A stretch of DNA of 64,000 nucleotides, taken from contig JAIYAC010000006.1 in NCBI GenBank assembly GCA_027489245.1, forward strand, positions 186,001-250,000, in the 5' to 3' direction. This stretch comes from Neisseriaceae bacterium (lineage in GTDB: Bacteria > Pseudomonadota > Gammaproteobacteria > Burkholderiales > Chromobacteriaceae). The notes beneath the pieces are model-generated. The model had not been told where the DNA came from. It did no database searches and saw nothing but the letters and a program-made list of their open reading frames with translations. Shown one piece after another: positions 17,318 through 26,708 of this stretch (its first letter is position 1; each line of letters begins with the position of its first letter). A program made the position numbers and the translations under genes.

Positions 17318-20137
17318 TCAGGCCTCGCCCGCCACCGGCTGCTCGCGCTGCTGTAGCCAGGCCTGCAGCTGCGGCGGTGCCATAGGCCGCCCGTAGAAAT
17401 ACCCCTGCACTTCGTCGCATTGCAGCGTGCGCAGCTGGGCCAGCTGGCTGGCGGTTTCCACGCCCTCGGCGATCGTGACAAAGCCCAGCGAGCGCGACAG
17501 GCTGATGATGGCTTCGATAATGGCCGCGCCACGTGGGTCGTTGTCCAGGTCCAGGATAAAGCTGCGGTCTATCTTGAGGCGGTCTATCGGAAAACGGCGC
17601 AGGTAGTTCAGCGACGAATAACCGGTACCGAAATCGTCTATCGATAAACGCACCCCCAGCGCGTGCAGGCGTTCCATCACAAGCAAGGCATCGTCCGGGT
17701 TGTCCAGCACCACGCTTTCGGTCAGCTCCAGCTCCAGGCAGGCCGGCGCCACGCCGGCGTCGGCCAGGTACTGCGCGGCCTGCTGCACCAGCCCTGGCTG
17801 GCGGAACTGCAACGCCGACAGGTTTACCGCCACCTGCGGCACCGCCACCCCGGCGGCGTGCCATGCGGCCAACTGGCCAATCGCCTCGCGCATCACCCAG
17901 GCCCCCAGCGGCACAATCAGGCCGCTCTCTTCGGCCAGCGGGATAAACTCGCCCGGCGGCACCATGCCCAGTGTGGGGTGCTGCCAGCGCACCAGCGCCT
18001 CCACCCCCACCAGCTGGCCATCCAGTGTGCACTGCGGCTGGTAGTGCAATAGCAGCTGCTGGTTGTCCAGCGCGCTGCGCAGGTCCGATTCCAGCTTCAG
18101 CCGGCTGACCGTGCGCTGCTGCATATGCTGCGCAAAGAAGCGGAAGGTATTGCGCCCTTCGTCTTTGGCGCGGTACATCGCGGCGTCGGCACAGCGCAGC
18201 AGCACCTCCAGCGTGTCGCCATCGGCGGGGGCCATGGCAATGCCGATAGAGGGCGTCACCACCATATCGTAGCCCGCCACACGGCACGGCTGGGCCAGCT
18301 GCTGCAGCACCCGCTCGGCCCAGTGCGCCGCCTCTGGCGCCGTGGTTTCCGGCAACAGCACGATGAACTCGTCGCCGCCCAGGCGTGACAGCGTGTCGCG
18401 CTCGCGCACGCAGCTGGCCAGCCTGCGGCCAACCTCCTGCAGTAGCTGGTCGCCTACGCTGTGGCCCAGGGTGTCGTTTATGTTCTTGAAGCGGTCCAGG
18501 TCGATGAACATCAGCGCCAGGCTGGTGCCGTGGCTGCGCATGGCAGATAGCGCCAGGCCGGCGTGGTCGCTCAGCAGGGCGCGGTTGGCCAGGCCGGTCA
18601 GGCTGTCGTAGTAAGCCAGGCGGCGGATGTAGGCTTCGGATTCTTTCTGGCTGCTGATGTCGCTGAACACGCTGATGTAGTGGCTGATCTGGCCGTCTTC
18701 GCCGCGTACGCTGGAAATGGACTGCCACTCGGGAAACACGCTGCCGTCCTTGCGCCGGTTCCAGATTTCGCCCTGCCAGTAGCCGTGCGTATCGATGTCT
18801 TGCCACATGCGCTGGTAGAACGCCTGGTCCTGGCTACCGGACGACAGCAGGCTGGGGCGCTGGCCGCGCACGTCTTCCAGGCTGTAACCGGTTATGCGGG
18901 TAAAGGCAGCGTTCACTTCCACGATGCGCTGCTGGCCGTCGGTAATGAGGATGCCGTTATGCGCAGCGGCCATCACGCGCGCCCAGAGCTGCAGCGCGCC
19001 CTCGTCGCGGCGGCGCTGGGTAATGTCGCGCGACACCATGATGCAGGTTTCGCTACCGTTGGCCGCCAGTTTGCGCGCGGCCGACAGCTCGAACCAGTGC
19101 GGGCCATCGGGTAGCACCAGCATGATTTGCTTGCCGGTGGATTCGCCGTGGCACAGCGCCTCGACAATCACGCTCTGGATGATGGCCGCCTGCTCTGCCG
19201 GCATGGCTTCGTGTACGTGCTTGCCCAGCAGGTATTCGCGTGGCGACACCAGCTTGTCGCTGGCGGTATGCGACCACACTTGCAGGTAGCGCCCGTCGAC
19301 GCTCATTTCAAACAGCAGGTCGGGAATGGCCTGCAGCAGTGCCTCTTGCTCCTTGGCCAGGTTGCTGGCGCTACGTTCGCGTTCGGCCAGCTCGCCCAGC
19401 GTGTGCTGCAGCTGGCGCTGCATGGTGTTGAACGCCTCGCACACGGCGCGGGTTTCGCTGACCCCCTGCAAAGGCAGCGCAGGGGCGTGGCCCAGCTGCG
19501 CCAGCTGCAGCGCCGCCGCCTGCAGGTTGGCCAGCGGCCGCGCCACGTACAGCCACACCAGCAGGTACAGCACCAAAAGCAGGCAGCACAGCATGACGCA
19601 GGGCAGCACAAAGCTTTGCTGCAGCCGGCTGCGCTCCAGCGCCAGCTGCGGCCCCAGGTCGTAGGCCAGCACCACCATGCCTTTGCGCACGCCGCGCAGC
19701 TCTTGCTCTTCCTGGTCGGGCACCGATACCGCCAGATACAGATGCTCGTTGTCGTAATCGGGGTGCAGGATGGCCAAGCTATGCTGCCAAGCCTGCTGCA
19801 AGAGCCCGGCAGGCAGGCCTGGCAGGGTGTCGATGCTGCGGCCAACGTCTTGTTGCTGCATGGCGTGGGCAATCAGCCCGCGGCTATTGGCCACCACGGC
19901 TTGCGCCAGACGGGCGTCGGTCGCCAGCAGCATCAGCTCTTCGTTCACGCGCAGCGGGCCAGACAAGGACAGCTCCTGCAGCAGGTGGTAGGCGTCTTTC
20001 TGCGCCACCAGGCTGGCGTCACGGAAGGCTTGCTGCCTGCGCCCCTGCTCGGCCACACCGTAGGCACCGGCCAGCGTGAGCAGCAGGAAAAATAGCACCA
20101 CCATGGGCAGCAGGCTTTTCAGGGACCAGCGCATCAC
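17318..20137 (-). CDS. membrane PAS-GGDEF-EAL cyclic-di-GMP protein
   Basis: 939 aa. Order: TM helix (about 8-28), periplasmic sensor (29-175), second TM (176-200), HAMP-like linker, two PAS-like domains (about 265-380 and 385-500), GGDEF domain with intact GGDEF at about residue 585, and EAL domain with intact EAL near 712. Metal/catalytic EAL motifs ELTES, IDDFGTGYSSLNYL and AEGVET are present, so both synthesis and breakdown of c-di-GMP look possible. Its start overlaps the stop of the binding-protein-like lipoprotein gene (ATGA), which suggests the lipoprotein delivers a periplasmic signal. Confidence 0.95.
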   Translation of the reverse strand: MMRWSLKSLLPMVVLFFLLLTLAGAYGVAEQGRRQQAFRDASLVAQKDAYHLLQELSLSGPLRVNEELMLLATDARLAQAVVANSRGLIAHAMQQQDVGRSIDTLPGLPAGLLQQAWQHSLAILHPDYDNEHLYLAVSVPDQEEQELRGVRKGMVVLAYDLGPQLALERSRLQQSFVLPCVMLCCLLLVLYLLVWLYVARPLANLQAAALQLAQLGHAPALPLQGVSETRAVCEAFNTMQRQLQHTLGELAERERSASNLAKEQEALLQAIPDLLFEMSVDGRYLQVWSHTASDKLVSPREYLLGKHVHEAMPAEQAAIIQSVIVEALCHGESTGKQIMLVLPDGPHWFELSAARKLAANGSETCIMVSRDITQRRRDEGALQLWARVMAAAHNGILITDGQQRIVEVNAAFTRITGYSLEDVRGQRPSLLSSGSQDQAFYQRMWQDIDTHGYWQGEIWNRRKDGSVFPEWQSISSVRGEDGQISHYISVFSDISSQKESEAYIRRLAYYDSLTGLANRALLSDHAGLALSAMRSHGTSLALMFIDLDRFKNINDTLGHSVGDQLLQEVGRRLASCVRERDTLSRLGGDEFIVLLPETTAPEAAHWAERVLQQLAQPCRVAGYDMVVTPSIGIAMAPADGDTLEVLLRCADAAMYRAKDEGRNTFRFFAQHMQQRTVSRLKLESDLRSALDNQQLLLHYQPQCTLDGQLVGVEALVRWQHPTLGMVPPGEFIPLAEESGLIVPLGAWVMREAIGQLAAWHAAGVAVPQVAVNLSALQFRQPGLVQQAAQYLADAGVAPACLELELTESVVLDNPDDALLVMERLHALGVRLSIDDFGTGYSSLNYLRRFPIDRLKIDRSFILDLDNDPRGAAIIEAIISLSRSLGFVTIAEGVETASQLAQLRTLQCDEVQGYFYGRPMAPPQLQAWLQQREQPVAGEA

Positions 20138-21108
20138 CGCCCCCCTTCGATAAAATCTGCCACGGCCAGGCGGCCTAGCTGCACGGGCTTGGGCAGCAGG
20201 CCGGCGCGCGACATCACATTGGCCAGGTTGCGGGCTTCGCCATCCAGCCGCCCGCCTAGCCAGCGCAGGTTTTCCTGCCGCCCCGGCAGACGCAGGCCGG
20301 CAAAGATCGGTGTCAGCTCGGCGTGATTCACCCCCATTTGCGCAGCCATATAGGCATAGGCTTCGGCGCGCTGGCGACCGAATTTGTCCAGCATGGCAAA
20401 GTGGCTATCCACCAGTGCCTGCAAGCCTTGCCGCGCGGTACCCAGCACCTCTTCCCGTACCGCCAGCACATCCACGATGCGCCCGGGAATATCGGCACTA
20501 CTAAACAAGACATGGGCGCCGCGCGCGCGCAGGCGGCTGGCTTGCGGCTCCATGGTGACCAGCGCATCGACACTGCCAAACTCAAACGCGGCTTCGTGCT
20601 GATCCAGTAGCAACGGTACGGGTATTACCTGGGCGCGGCTCAGGCCGGCGCGCTGCAGCATGGCATCCAGCATCACCGCCCCCACCGCGCTGGCTTCTAC
20701 GCCAATACGCCGGCCCGCCAGCTGGCCCAGGCTGGTCATACCGCTGCGTGCCAGTACCACGTCGCCGCCGTGCGACACATCCAGCACGGCAATGACTTTT
20801 AGCGGGATGCCTTCGGCCAGTGCACTGATCACTTCGTCCAGCGTCAGGCAGGCGCCATCCAGCATGCCGGCACTGAGCGCACGCAGGCTGCTGGTAGACG
20901 AGCTGATACGCAGCAGGCGCACCTGCTTGTGGTTCAGCACATGGGTATCGGCAGCCCAGGAAATAAACAAGTAGCCTGGCCAGCCGTTACTGCCAATGCG
21001 CAGTAGCGGCTCCGGGGGGCTACAGCCAGCCAGCGCCAGCCAGGCTAGGCCGGCTTGCAGCACTTGGCGGCGGCTGAGGAGGCAGGATCGTGGCAAGTAA
21101 GCGTTCAT
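20134..21108 (-). CDS. periplasmic binding-protein-like lipoprotein (NMT1/SsuA-type)
   Basis: 324 aa with a lipoprotein signal (LAWLALAGC). The body follows the ABC-transporter aliphatic sulfonate/thiamine-precursor binding fold: NGWPGYLFISWAADT, then a SAGMLDGACLTLDEVISA lobe and GRRIGVEASAVGAVMLDAML. No permease or ATPase is nearby. Instead the gene overlaps a GGDEF-EAL gene by 4 nt, so a sensory partner role is inferred. Upstream is an AT-rich 95-nt gap (21109-21203) that probably holds the promoter. Confidence 0.85.
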   Translation of the reverse strand: MNAYLPRSCLLSRRQVLQAGLAWLALAGCSPPEPLLRIGSNGWPGYLFISWAADTHVLNHKQVRLLRISSSTSSLRALSAGMLDGACLTLDEVISALAEGIPLKVIAVLDVSHGGDVVLARSGMTSLGQLAGRRIGVEASAVGAVMLDAMLQRAGLSRAQVIPVPLLLDQHEAAFEFGSVDALVTMEPQASRLRARGAHVLFSSADIPGRIVDVLAVREEVLGTARQGLQALVDSHFAMLDKFGRQRAEAYAYMAAQMGVNHAELTPIFAGLRLPGRQENLRWLGGRLDGEARNLANVMSRAGLLPKPVQLGRLAVADFIEGGR

Positions 21109-21203
21109 ACGGCCAAAACAAGTGGGTATTTAGTAAATCATACTTAATAACCACCATGTTTTTATAGGTATTGCAGAAAACACTGCGCCACATCACACCT
21201 ATA

Positions 21204-22316
21204 TCACCCTGTGTGTAGCCACTGGCGCAAAACAGGCTGGGCCTGGGCCAGCGCCGGGCCGGATAACAGGGCAATGCCCTGCGCCTGCGCCCGTGCCGCT
21301 TCGCTGTCGGTAGGCGGGTACAGCGTGGCCAGCATGGCGTGGGCGTGCAAGCCACCCAGGCTGGCGGCACTGTCGAGCTTGAACAGGTTATCCAGCCCGA
21401 TGCCGCGCTGGTGCTGCGCGGTCGGGGCGGTGGTTTTGCACTCCACCAGGTAGAGCTGGTTATTGCACAAGATCGCCACGTCGTATTCGTTGGCCACGCC
21501 GTCGTGTACCACTTTCACCCCAACCGCCGCATCGCTGATGGGCAATGTTGGCCGCAACGCCGCCACTTGCGACAGCAGCCACACCTCCAGCCAGCCGCCA
21601 CCCAGAAAGAAGCGTGCGGAAGCGTCATGGCAGCGCACGTGCCCAGCGGGGTCGATATCGACCATGCCGCACCCGTCCAGCCAGTGGCGCAGCGCCCGCT
21701 CGGCCCGCGGCAAGGGCTGGCGGCTGTACTGGCGGGCATCCAGGTCGGTGCACAGGCGGTTCAGCAGCGACAGCGCCGCCGGCAGCTGCGCGGCCAATGC
21801 GGCCAGGCCGGCGACTAGCGCTTCCAGCCGCTGCGGGCGCTGGGCCAGCCGGTAATGGATATGCTCGATACGGCTACCGTACAGCGCAAAGTACGCCGCC
21901 AGCGTCAGGCCATCGGCAATATCGCTGCCGGTGTGCAGGCCGGTGTGTTCGCCGCCCAGCAGCCAGATCAGGCGGTCGCTGTGCGGCGCAATGCTCATCA
22001 GCGGCAGCTGGCGCTCACGCGCCAGGTCGTAGGCCAGCGCCGCCTGCACCGGCGAGGCCGCACTGATATTGAACGCCACCGCCCCCTGCGCCAGTGCGGC
22101 CAACTGCTGGCGCAGCGCCAGCGGCTGGGTATCGGCCGCCAGCGTTACCACATTGGCCGGCAAATGCAGGCTGCGGCACACGCCGGCAATATCGGTGGCC
22201 AGCCCCAGCTCGCTGCGGTGGCACAGCAGGCTGACCTGGCTCACGCCAAAGCGGCGGTCCAGCGCCGGGGTGATGATGTCGCTTTCTACACGGTTTACAA
22301 AGGCCAGCAGGTGCAT
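21204..22316 (-). CDS. CARF-type nuclease, DUF1887 (Card1/Can2-like)
   Basis: 370 aa. The N-terminal about 150 residues form a Rossmann-like CARF domain (MHLLAFVNRVESD, SLLCHRSE, AVAFNISAAS-type nucleotide pocket). The C-terminal domain has a PD-(D/E)XK nuclease pattern: Glu244 in GGWLEVWLL, Asp279 in NEYDVAI, and Glu292-x-Lys294 in LVECKT. This is the DUF1887 architecture of Card1/Can2, nucleases activated by cyclic tetra-adenylate in type III CRISPR immunity. No CRISPR array or cas gene is in the window, so the activating system is either elsewhere or different. Assignment rests on motifs read by eye. Confidence 0.75.
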   Translation of the reverse strand: MHLLAFVNRVESDIITPALDRRFGVSQVSLLCHRSELGLATDIAGVCRSLHLPANVVTLAADTQPLALRQQLAALAQGAVAFNISAASPVQAALAYDLARERQLPLMSIAPHSDRLIWLLGGEHTGLHTGSDIADGLTLAAYFALYGSRIEHIHYRLAQRPQRLEALVAGLAALAAQLPAALSLLNRLCTDLDARQYSRQPLPRAERALRHWLDGCGMVDIDPAGHVRCHDASARFFLGGGWLEVWLLSQVAALRPTLPISDAAVGVKVVHDGVANEYDVAILCNNQLYLVECKTTAPTAQHQRGIGLDNLFKLDSAASLGGLHAHAMLATLYPPTDSEAARAQAQGIALLSGPALAQAQPVLRQWLHTG

Positions 22317-22381
22317 GGCAATGCCTCGGCAAGAGATGGCAGCATCTTAGCCATGCCAGGCGCCCGCGGCCAAGCCTGCCC

Positions 22382-22415
22382 AAAACAAAACCCCCTGCCA
22401 CACAGACAGGGGGTT
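22382..22415 (-). terminator. intrinsic terminator after the PepSY gene
   Basis: AACCCCCTG/CAGGGGGTT stem with T-rich tract on the minus strand (TTTTGTTTTG). It overlaps a GTTGGCCGC repeat copy at 22413-22421. Confidence 0.88.
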
Positions 22416-22441
22416 GGCCGCAACACGGCGGGAGAGGTGCC

Positions 22442-23821
22442 TTAGCGCAGGAAAGCCAGCGCCGGTACGCGGCGCAGCAGCAGCCAGTCCAGCGTCAGGA
22501 TAGCGACAAACGACATACCTACCAGCGGGAAGGCCAGACCCAGCGCCAGCATGATCAGCAGCGCGCCTTTCCACAGCGGGGTATCCGGTGCGTCGGCTGG
22601 TGCGCCCAGGCGGCCTGCGGGCTTGCGCAGCCACCACATCACCAGGCCGCTGATGCTGCTGATGAGCACCAGCAGGCAGATGGCCGCCATCAGCAGCTGG
22701 TTGGCCAGGCCAAAGAACTTGCCTTCGTGAATCACCACACCAAACTCCACGGCCTTGGGCACCAGCGCGTAGTCCCGGAAGCGGATATCCGCCAGCACCT
22801 TGCCGCTGTATTGGTCTATGTGCAGCGTGGCTTCGTTACGCGGGTCGTTCGGGAACACCGACACGGTAAACACGCCCTCGTCGCCGTCCGGCAGCGCAAT
22901 GTTGTAGCCCGGCACCACGCCACGCGCGTTGGCCGTATCGACCACCTGCTGCAGCGCAATCTGCGGCGTAGCCGCCTGCGGGGTGGCGCCTTTGTGCGCG
23001 GCGTGCGGGTCGGTGGATTTGGGCAGCGGGCTAGGCTCGACCGCCCATGGAACGATTTTTTCTTCGGTGCTGTTCAGGCTGATGGCTTTTTTATCCGACT
23101 TGGGCACGTCGTCCCACATCTGCGCCGGGAACTGGCTCCACACCGCAGCAAATTTTTCGCCCCAGTAGCCAGTCCAGGTCAGGCCGGACAACAGCATGAA
23201 CAGCAAAAAGATAGCGCCCCAGAAGCCGGTAACGGCGTGAATGTCACGCCAGAAGGCACGGCCCCCGGCATTCAGGCGCGGCCAGAACACCGCCAGCTTG
23301 CCACGGCCACGCGGCCACCACAGGTACAGGCCGGACACCAGCAAGACCAGCGTCCAGCTGGTGGCCAGCTCCACCAGCAGGTCGCCGTTTTTGCCCATCA
23401 GCAGCTCGCCATGCAGCTTCAGCACGATGGTTTGCAGATTGTTGTTTTCGTCCAGCGCGCCCAGCACGGTGCCCTGGTAGGGGTCCACGTACACGCCCAG
23501 CTTGGCGTCGGCCGTCTTGATGATGACCTTGGCGCTGGCATCGGCAGCCGCAGGCGGCTGGTAACGCAGCACGCTGGCGCCGGGGTACTGCGCTTTCACC
23601 GCCGCCACCAGGTGGTCGGCCGGGTGCGCCGGGGTGCTGGCAGCGGGGACGTTCAGCAGGCTGCCGTACATCAGCTGGTCCAGCTGCGGCTTGAACAGGT
23701 AAATCATGCCGGTAATGCCCAGCATGATCATGAACGGCGCCACCAGCAGACCGGCATAAAAATGCCAGCGCCAGGCCACGGTGTAATAGCGGGGGGTTTT
23801 CTTTTCGGCAACAACTGCCAT
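22442..23821 (-). CDS. PepSY-domain inner membrane protein (PiuB/iron-uptake associated type)
   Basis: 459 aa with about four to five TM helices and two PepSY-like segments (HPADHLVAAVKAQYPGASV and IALQQVVDTANARGVVPG). Conserved motifs include WRWHFYAGLLVAPFMIMLGITGMIYLF at the start and RAFWRDIHAVTGFWGAIFLL. A histidine-rich insert, PHAAHKG, is seen near residue 290. Such PepSY_TM proteins accompany siderophore or heme uptake and may act as ferric-siderophore reductases, but no such genes are adjacent here. ATG 23821 has AGGAAA upstream; the earlier in-frame start is rejected. Confidence 0.85.
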   Translation of the reverse strand: MAVVAEKKTPRYYTVAWRWHFYAGLLVAPFMIMLGITGMIYLFKPQLDQLMYGSLLNVPAASTPAHPADHLVAAVKAQYPGASVLRYQPPAAADASAKVIIKTADAKLGVYVDPYQGTVLGALDENNNLQTIVLKLHGELLMGKNGDLLVELATSWTLVLLVSGLYLWWPRGRGKLAVFWPRLNAGGRAFWRDIHAVTGFWGAIFLLFMLLSGLTWTGYWGEKFAAVWSQFPAQMWDDVPKSDKKAISLNSTEEKIVPWAVEPSPLPKSTDPHAAHKGATPQAATPQIALQQVVDTANARGVVPGYNIALPDGDEGVFTVSVFPNDPRNEATLHIDQYSGKVLADIRFRDYALVPKAVEFGVVIHEGKFFGLANQLLMAAICLLVLISSISGLVMWWLRKPAGRLGAPADAPDTPLWKGALLIMLALGLAFPLVGMSFVAILTLDWLLLRRVPALAFLR

Positions 23822-23924
23822 GGTGGTTTCCTGCTCAGGACAAAACAAGGCAGGCATTGTTAAGGTTGGCCGCACGCACCACAAGGCGGTGCGACACTAT
23901 GCCGCAGGCGGCAAAACGCCGCGC

Positions 23925-24494
23925 TCAGGCGGCCTGCTGCGCCGCGCGGATAACCGATAGCAGCGCCGCCAGCTCGGCCAGGCCGGCCTGCCACTGCGTA
24001 TGGCCGGACGCAACGTTGATATGGCCGGCATCGCGCAGCCACACCAGCGGCGCCTGCCACAGCGCGGCCATGCGCGCGCTGCGCAGCGGCAGGCTGTACG
24101 GGTCGCTGTCGCTGGCCACGACCCGCGCGGCAAACGGCAGCGCGGCCTGCGGCAGTGGGGCAAACGGCTGCAGCTGGGCCGGCGCGCTGGCGCGCTCTAC
24201 ATCGGCCGGGGCCACCAGCAGTGCACCGGCCAGCTTGTTGCCGTAGCGGGCGGCGTAGTGCGCCACCGTGGCGCAGCCTAGGCTATGGGCGATGACCACT
24301 ACCGGCTGCGTGGCGGCCTCTACCGCTGCATCCAGCGCGGCCAGCCAGTCGCCCAGCTGCGGCGCGTGCCATTCGTGGTTGGCCACGCGCTGCGCGCCCA
24401 GCAGCTGCTGCCAGTGGCTTTGCCAGTGCTCGGGGCCGGAGTTATTCCAGCCCGGCTGGATGATAAAGTCGAAACCGGAAAAATCGTGTGCCAT
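23925..24494 (-). CDS. RBBP9/YdeN-type serine hydrolase
   Basis: 189 aa small alpha/beta hydrolase. Starts MAHDFSGFDFIIQPGWNNSGPEHWQSHW, with the conserved NSGPEHWQ segment of the RBBP9 group. Nucleophile elbow is AHSLGC (Ser near residue 70); the acid lies in ASDSDPYS and the histidine in RDAGHINVASG, completing the triad. Physiological substrate is unknown. ATG 24494 has AGGAG 8 nt upstream. The open frame runs on upstream into the riboswitch, but that part is not coding. Confidence 0.88.
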   Translation of the reverse strand: MAHDFSGFDFIIQPGWNNSGPEHWQSHWQQLLGAQRVANHEWHAPQLGDWLAALDAAVEAATQPVVVIAHSLGCATVAHYAARYGNKLAGALLVAPADVERASAPAQLQPFAPLPQAALPFAARVVASDSDPYSLPLRSARMAALWQAPLVWLRDAGHINVASGHTQWQAGLAELAALLSVIRAAQQAA

Positions 24495-24636
24495 GCCGCT
24501 GCTCCTGCCAATGTCATTTGCCCTTACCTTAGCAGCGCTTTTATATTTCCAAAAAGACTGATTTATTGTTTTTTTATTTCTCATGGCAATATAAACACCC
24601 CGGGCAAACGCGGCTGATCTGGTAAAATCGCCGCTG

Positions 24637-24815
24637 CCTAGGTGCTTGCCCGGCTCGGCCGGCAAGTTAAACGGGAAACAGCCCCAAGCTGTGCTGCCCC
24701 CGCAACGGTGTGTTTCATCTGGCTGCCCCGTGCAGCTGCCCGGCCCCTGCGCCACTGTACCTGCCGGTACGGGAAGGCGGGCCAGTGGCGAAACCAGCCC
24801 GGATACCGGCCCAGG
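24637..24815 (+). promoter_or_regulatory. cobalamin (AdoCbl) riboswitch
   Basis: The leader shows the conserved cobalamin aptamer pieces in order: GGTGCTTGCCCGGCTC opening, TTAAACGGGAAACAG (24667-24681), the GCTGCCCCCGCAACGGT core (24693-24709), GCCAGTGGCGAAACCAG, and a B12-box-like AGCCCGGATACCGGCCC near 24796-24812. It lies about 120 nt before the btuC start, and probably lowers expression of the whole uptake/synthesis operon when cobalamin is plentiful. The expression platform was not resolved. Confidence 0.93.
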
Positions 24816-24933
24816 CCACGCTGCGTGCCGCCAGACACCCTGGCTGCGCGCTTTACCATGCTGCGGAGGGCGGCATGCGGCCAGCCCTCTGCCCGCCCGC
24901 TCCCCGCTGTACACCGGACACACCGTGCAGCCC

Positions 24934-25959
24934 ATGCCTTCTATTTCATCGCAGCACCCTGCCCACACTGCGCTACGCCTGCCCCCGGCCGCCCTGCTGG
25001 CCGTGCTGCTGGGCATTAGCCTGGCAACCTTGCTGCTGGCCTGCGCCAGTGGCAGCGTGGCGCTGGGCCCCGGCCAGCTCTGGCAGGTACTGCAGGGCCA
25101 GGGCGATGCGCTGGCCACCACTCTGCTGCAGCTGCGGCTGGAACGCGCCCTCACCGCCTGGATAACCGGCGCCGCGCTGGCGCTGGCCGGCCTGCTGATG
25201 CAATCGCTGCTACGCAACCCGCTGGCCGACCCCTACGTGATGGGCGTATCAGGCGGCGCCTCGGTGGGCGCCCTGCTGGCGCTGTGGCTGGGCCTGGCCG
25301 TATGGCAGGTAGACCTGGCCGCCGTCGCCGGTGCGCTAGTGCTGTCCGGCGTGCTGTTCTGGCTGGCGCGGCGCGACTTTGGCCGCAGCAGCGGCACCGT
25401 GCTGCTGCTGCTGACCGGCGCGCTGCTGTCTACCGCCTGCGGCGCGGTGATTTCGCTGCTGCTTACCATTGCACAAGACAACCAGCTGCGCGGCATGGTG
25501 TTCTGGCTGGTAGGCGATATTTCCGGCACGCCGCTACGGCCGTGGCCGTGGCTGGTGCTGCTGCCTGCCATGCTGCTGGCCTGGTGGCAGGCCCCTGCCA
25601 TCAACCTGCTGGCGCTGCACGGCGACCACGCCGCCACGCTGGGCGTGCCGCTGGCGCGCCTGCGCCGCCTGCTGCTCCTGCTGGCCGCCAGCCTGACTGC
25701 CACCGCCGTCAGCCAGGGGGGCAGTATCGGCTTTGTCGGCCTGATGGTGCCGCACGCCTGCCGCCTGGTGTGCGGGCCCAGCCTGCGCCTGCTGATCCCC
25801 GCCTCCATCCTGGCCGGCGCCAGCCTGCTGGTACTGGCCGACACCCTGGCGCGCACCGTGGTGGCCCCCATGCAGCTGCCGGTGGGCATTCTTACCGCGC
25901 TACTGGGCGTGCCGGTGCTGTTCTGGCAGCTGTCGCGCACACGCAGGAGGCTGGCATGA
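24934..25959 (+). CDS. btuC: cobalamin ABC transporter permease BtuC
   Basis: 341 aa, about ten TM helices, FecCD/BtuC family. Family motifs are RLERALTAWITGAALALAGLLMQ, RNPLADPYVMGVSGGASVGA, and GSIGFVGLMVPHACRLVCGP near residue 260. Placement directly after a cobalamin riboswitch and before an ATPase and cobO supports vitamin B12 as substrate over iron-siderophore. ATG 24934 gives a normal N-terminus; the longer open frame would run back through the riboswitch. Confidence 0.92.
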   Translation: MPSISSQHPAHTALRLPPAALLAVLLGISLATLLLACASGSVALGPGQLWQVLQGQGDALATTLLQLRLERALTAWITGAALALAGLLMQSLLRNPLADPYVMGVSGGASVGALLALWLGLAVWQVDLAAVAGALVLSGVLFWLARRDFGRSSGTVLLLLTGALLSTACGAVISLLLTIAQDNQLRGMVFWLVGDISGTPLRPWPWLVLLPAMLLAWWQAPAINLLALHGDHAATLGVPLARLRRLLLLLAASLTATAVSQGGSIGFVGLMVPHACRLVCGPSLRLLIPASILAGASLLVLADTLARTVVAPMQLPVGILTALLGVPVLFWQLSRTRRRLA

Positions 25960-26708
25960 TGCTGCACACAGACAAACTCAGCATCCTGCAAGGCCAGCGC
26001 CACCTGCTGCACCAGCTGGGCTGGCAGGTACAGGCGGGCGAAGTATGGTGGCTGGCCGGGCGCAACGGCTGCGGCAAAAGCACGCTGCTGGCGACACTAG
26101 CCGGGCTGCGCGCCCCCGCGCAGGGCAGCATCAGCCTGTGCGGCCAACCTTTGGCTGCCACCGCGCCGCGCCTGCGTGCCCAGCGCCTGGCCCTGCTGCC
26201 GCAAACCAGCCACGACGCCTTCGACTACGCCGTGATTGACGCGGTGGCCGCGGCACGCTACCCATGGCCGGACGACGGCCACAACCCCAGCCGCATCACC
26301 GCCGCGCTGAACGCCTTCGACCTGGCCCGCCTGGCCGAGCGCCCGCTGCAGGCGCTATCGGGCGGCGAACGCCAGCGCGTGGCCCTGGCCAGCGTGATGG
26401 CGCAAGACGCCCCGCTGATTCTGCTGGACGAGCCCACCAATTCGCTGGATCTGGCGCACCAGGCCGCCCTGCAAACCCAGATACGCCGCTGGCAGGCCGA
26501 TGGCAAAGCCGTCGTCGTGGTGAGCCACGACCTGCAGTTTGCCCCCGCCATCGCCAGCCACGCCCTGCTGCTGGACGGCGCCGGCGGCCACAGCCAGCAC
26601 ACGCTGGCCCAGCTCACCGCCACCCACCTGGCGCAGGTGCTGGGCTACCCGCTTACCCGCATCACCCACGCAGGCCACCCCTGCTTTTTACCCGGACACA
26701 GCACATGA
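25956..26708 (+). CDS. btuD: cobalamin ABC transporter ATPase BtuD
   Basis: 250 aa. Walker A GRNGCGKST (about residues 36-44), Q-loop LLPQTSHDAFD, signature ALSGGERQRVALA, Walker B LILLDEPTNSLD and H-loop VVSHDLQFA are complete. Overlaps the btuC stop by 4 nt (ATGATG start), so the subunits are coupled. A BtuF binding protein is encoded downstream in the same cluster. Confidence 0.92.
   Translation: MMLHTDKLSILQGQRHLLHQLGWQVQAGEVWWLAGRNGCGKSTLLATLAGLRAPAQGSISLCGQPLAATAPRLRAQRLALLPQTSHDAFDYAVIDAVAAARYPWPDDGHNPSRITAALNAFDLARLAERPLQALSGGERQRVALASVMAQDAPLILLDEPTNSLDLAHQAALQTQIRRWQADGKAVVVVSHDLQFAPAIASHALLLDGAGGHSQHTLAQLTATHLAQVLGYPLTRITHAGHPCFLPGHST

Noticed and set aside
23925..25217. A 430-codon version of the RBBP9-like hydrolase
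   Set aside because: The extra N-terminal part runs antisense through the cobalamin riboswitch and btuC; the ATG at 24494 has a strong ribosome site and the family start.
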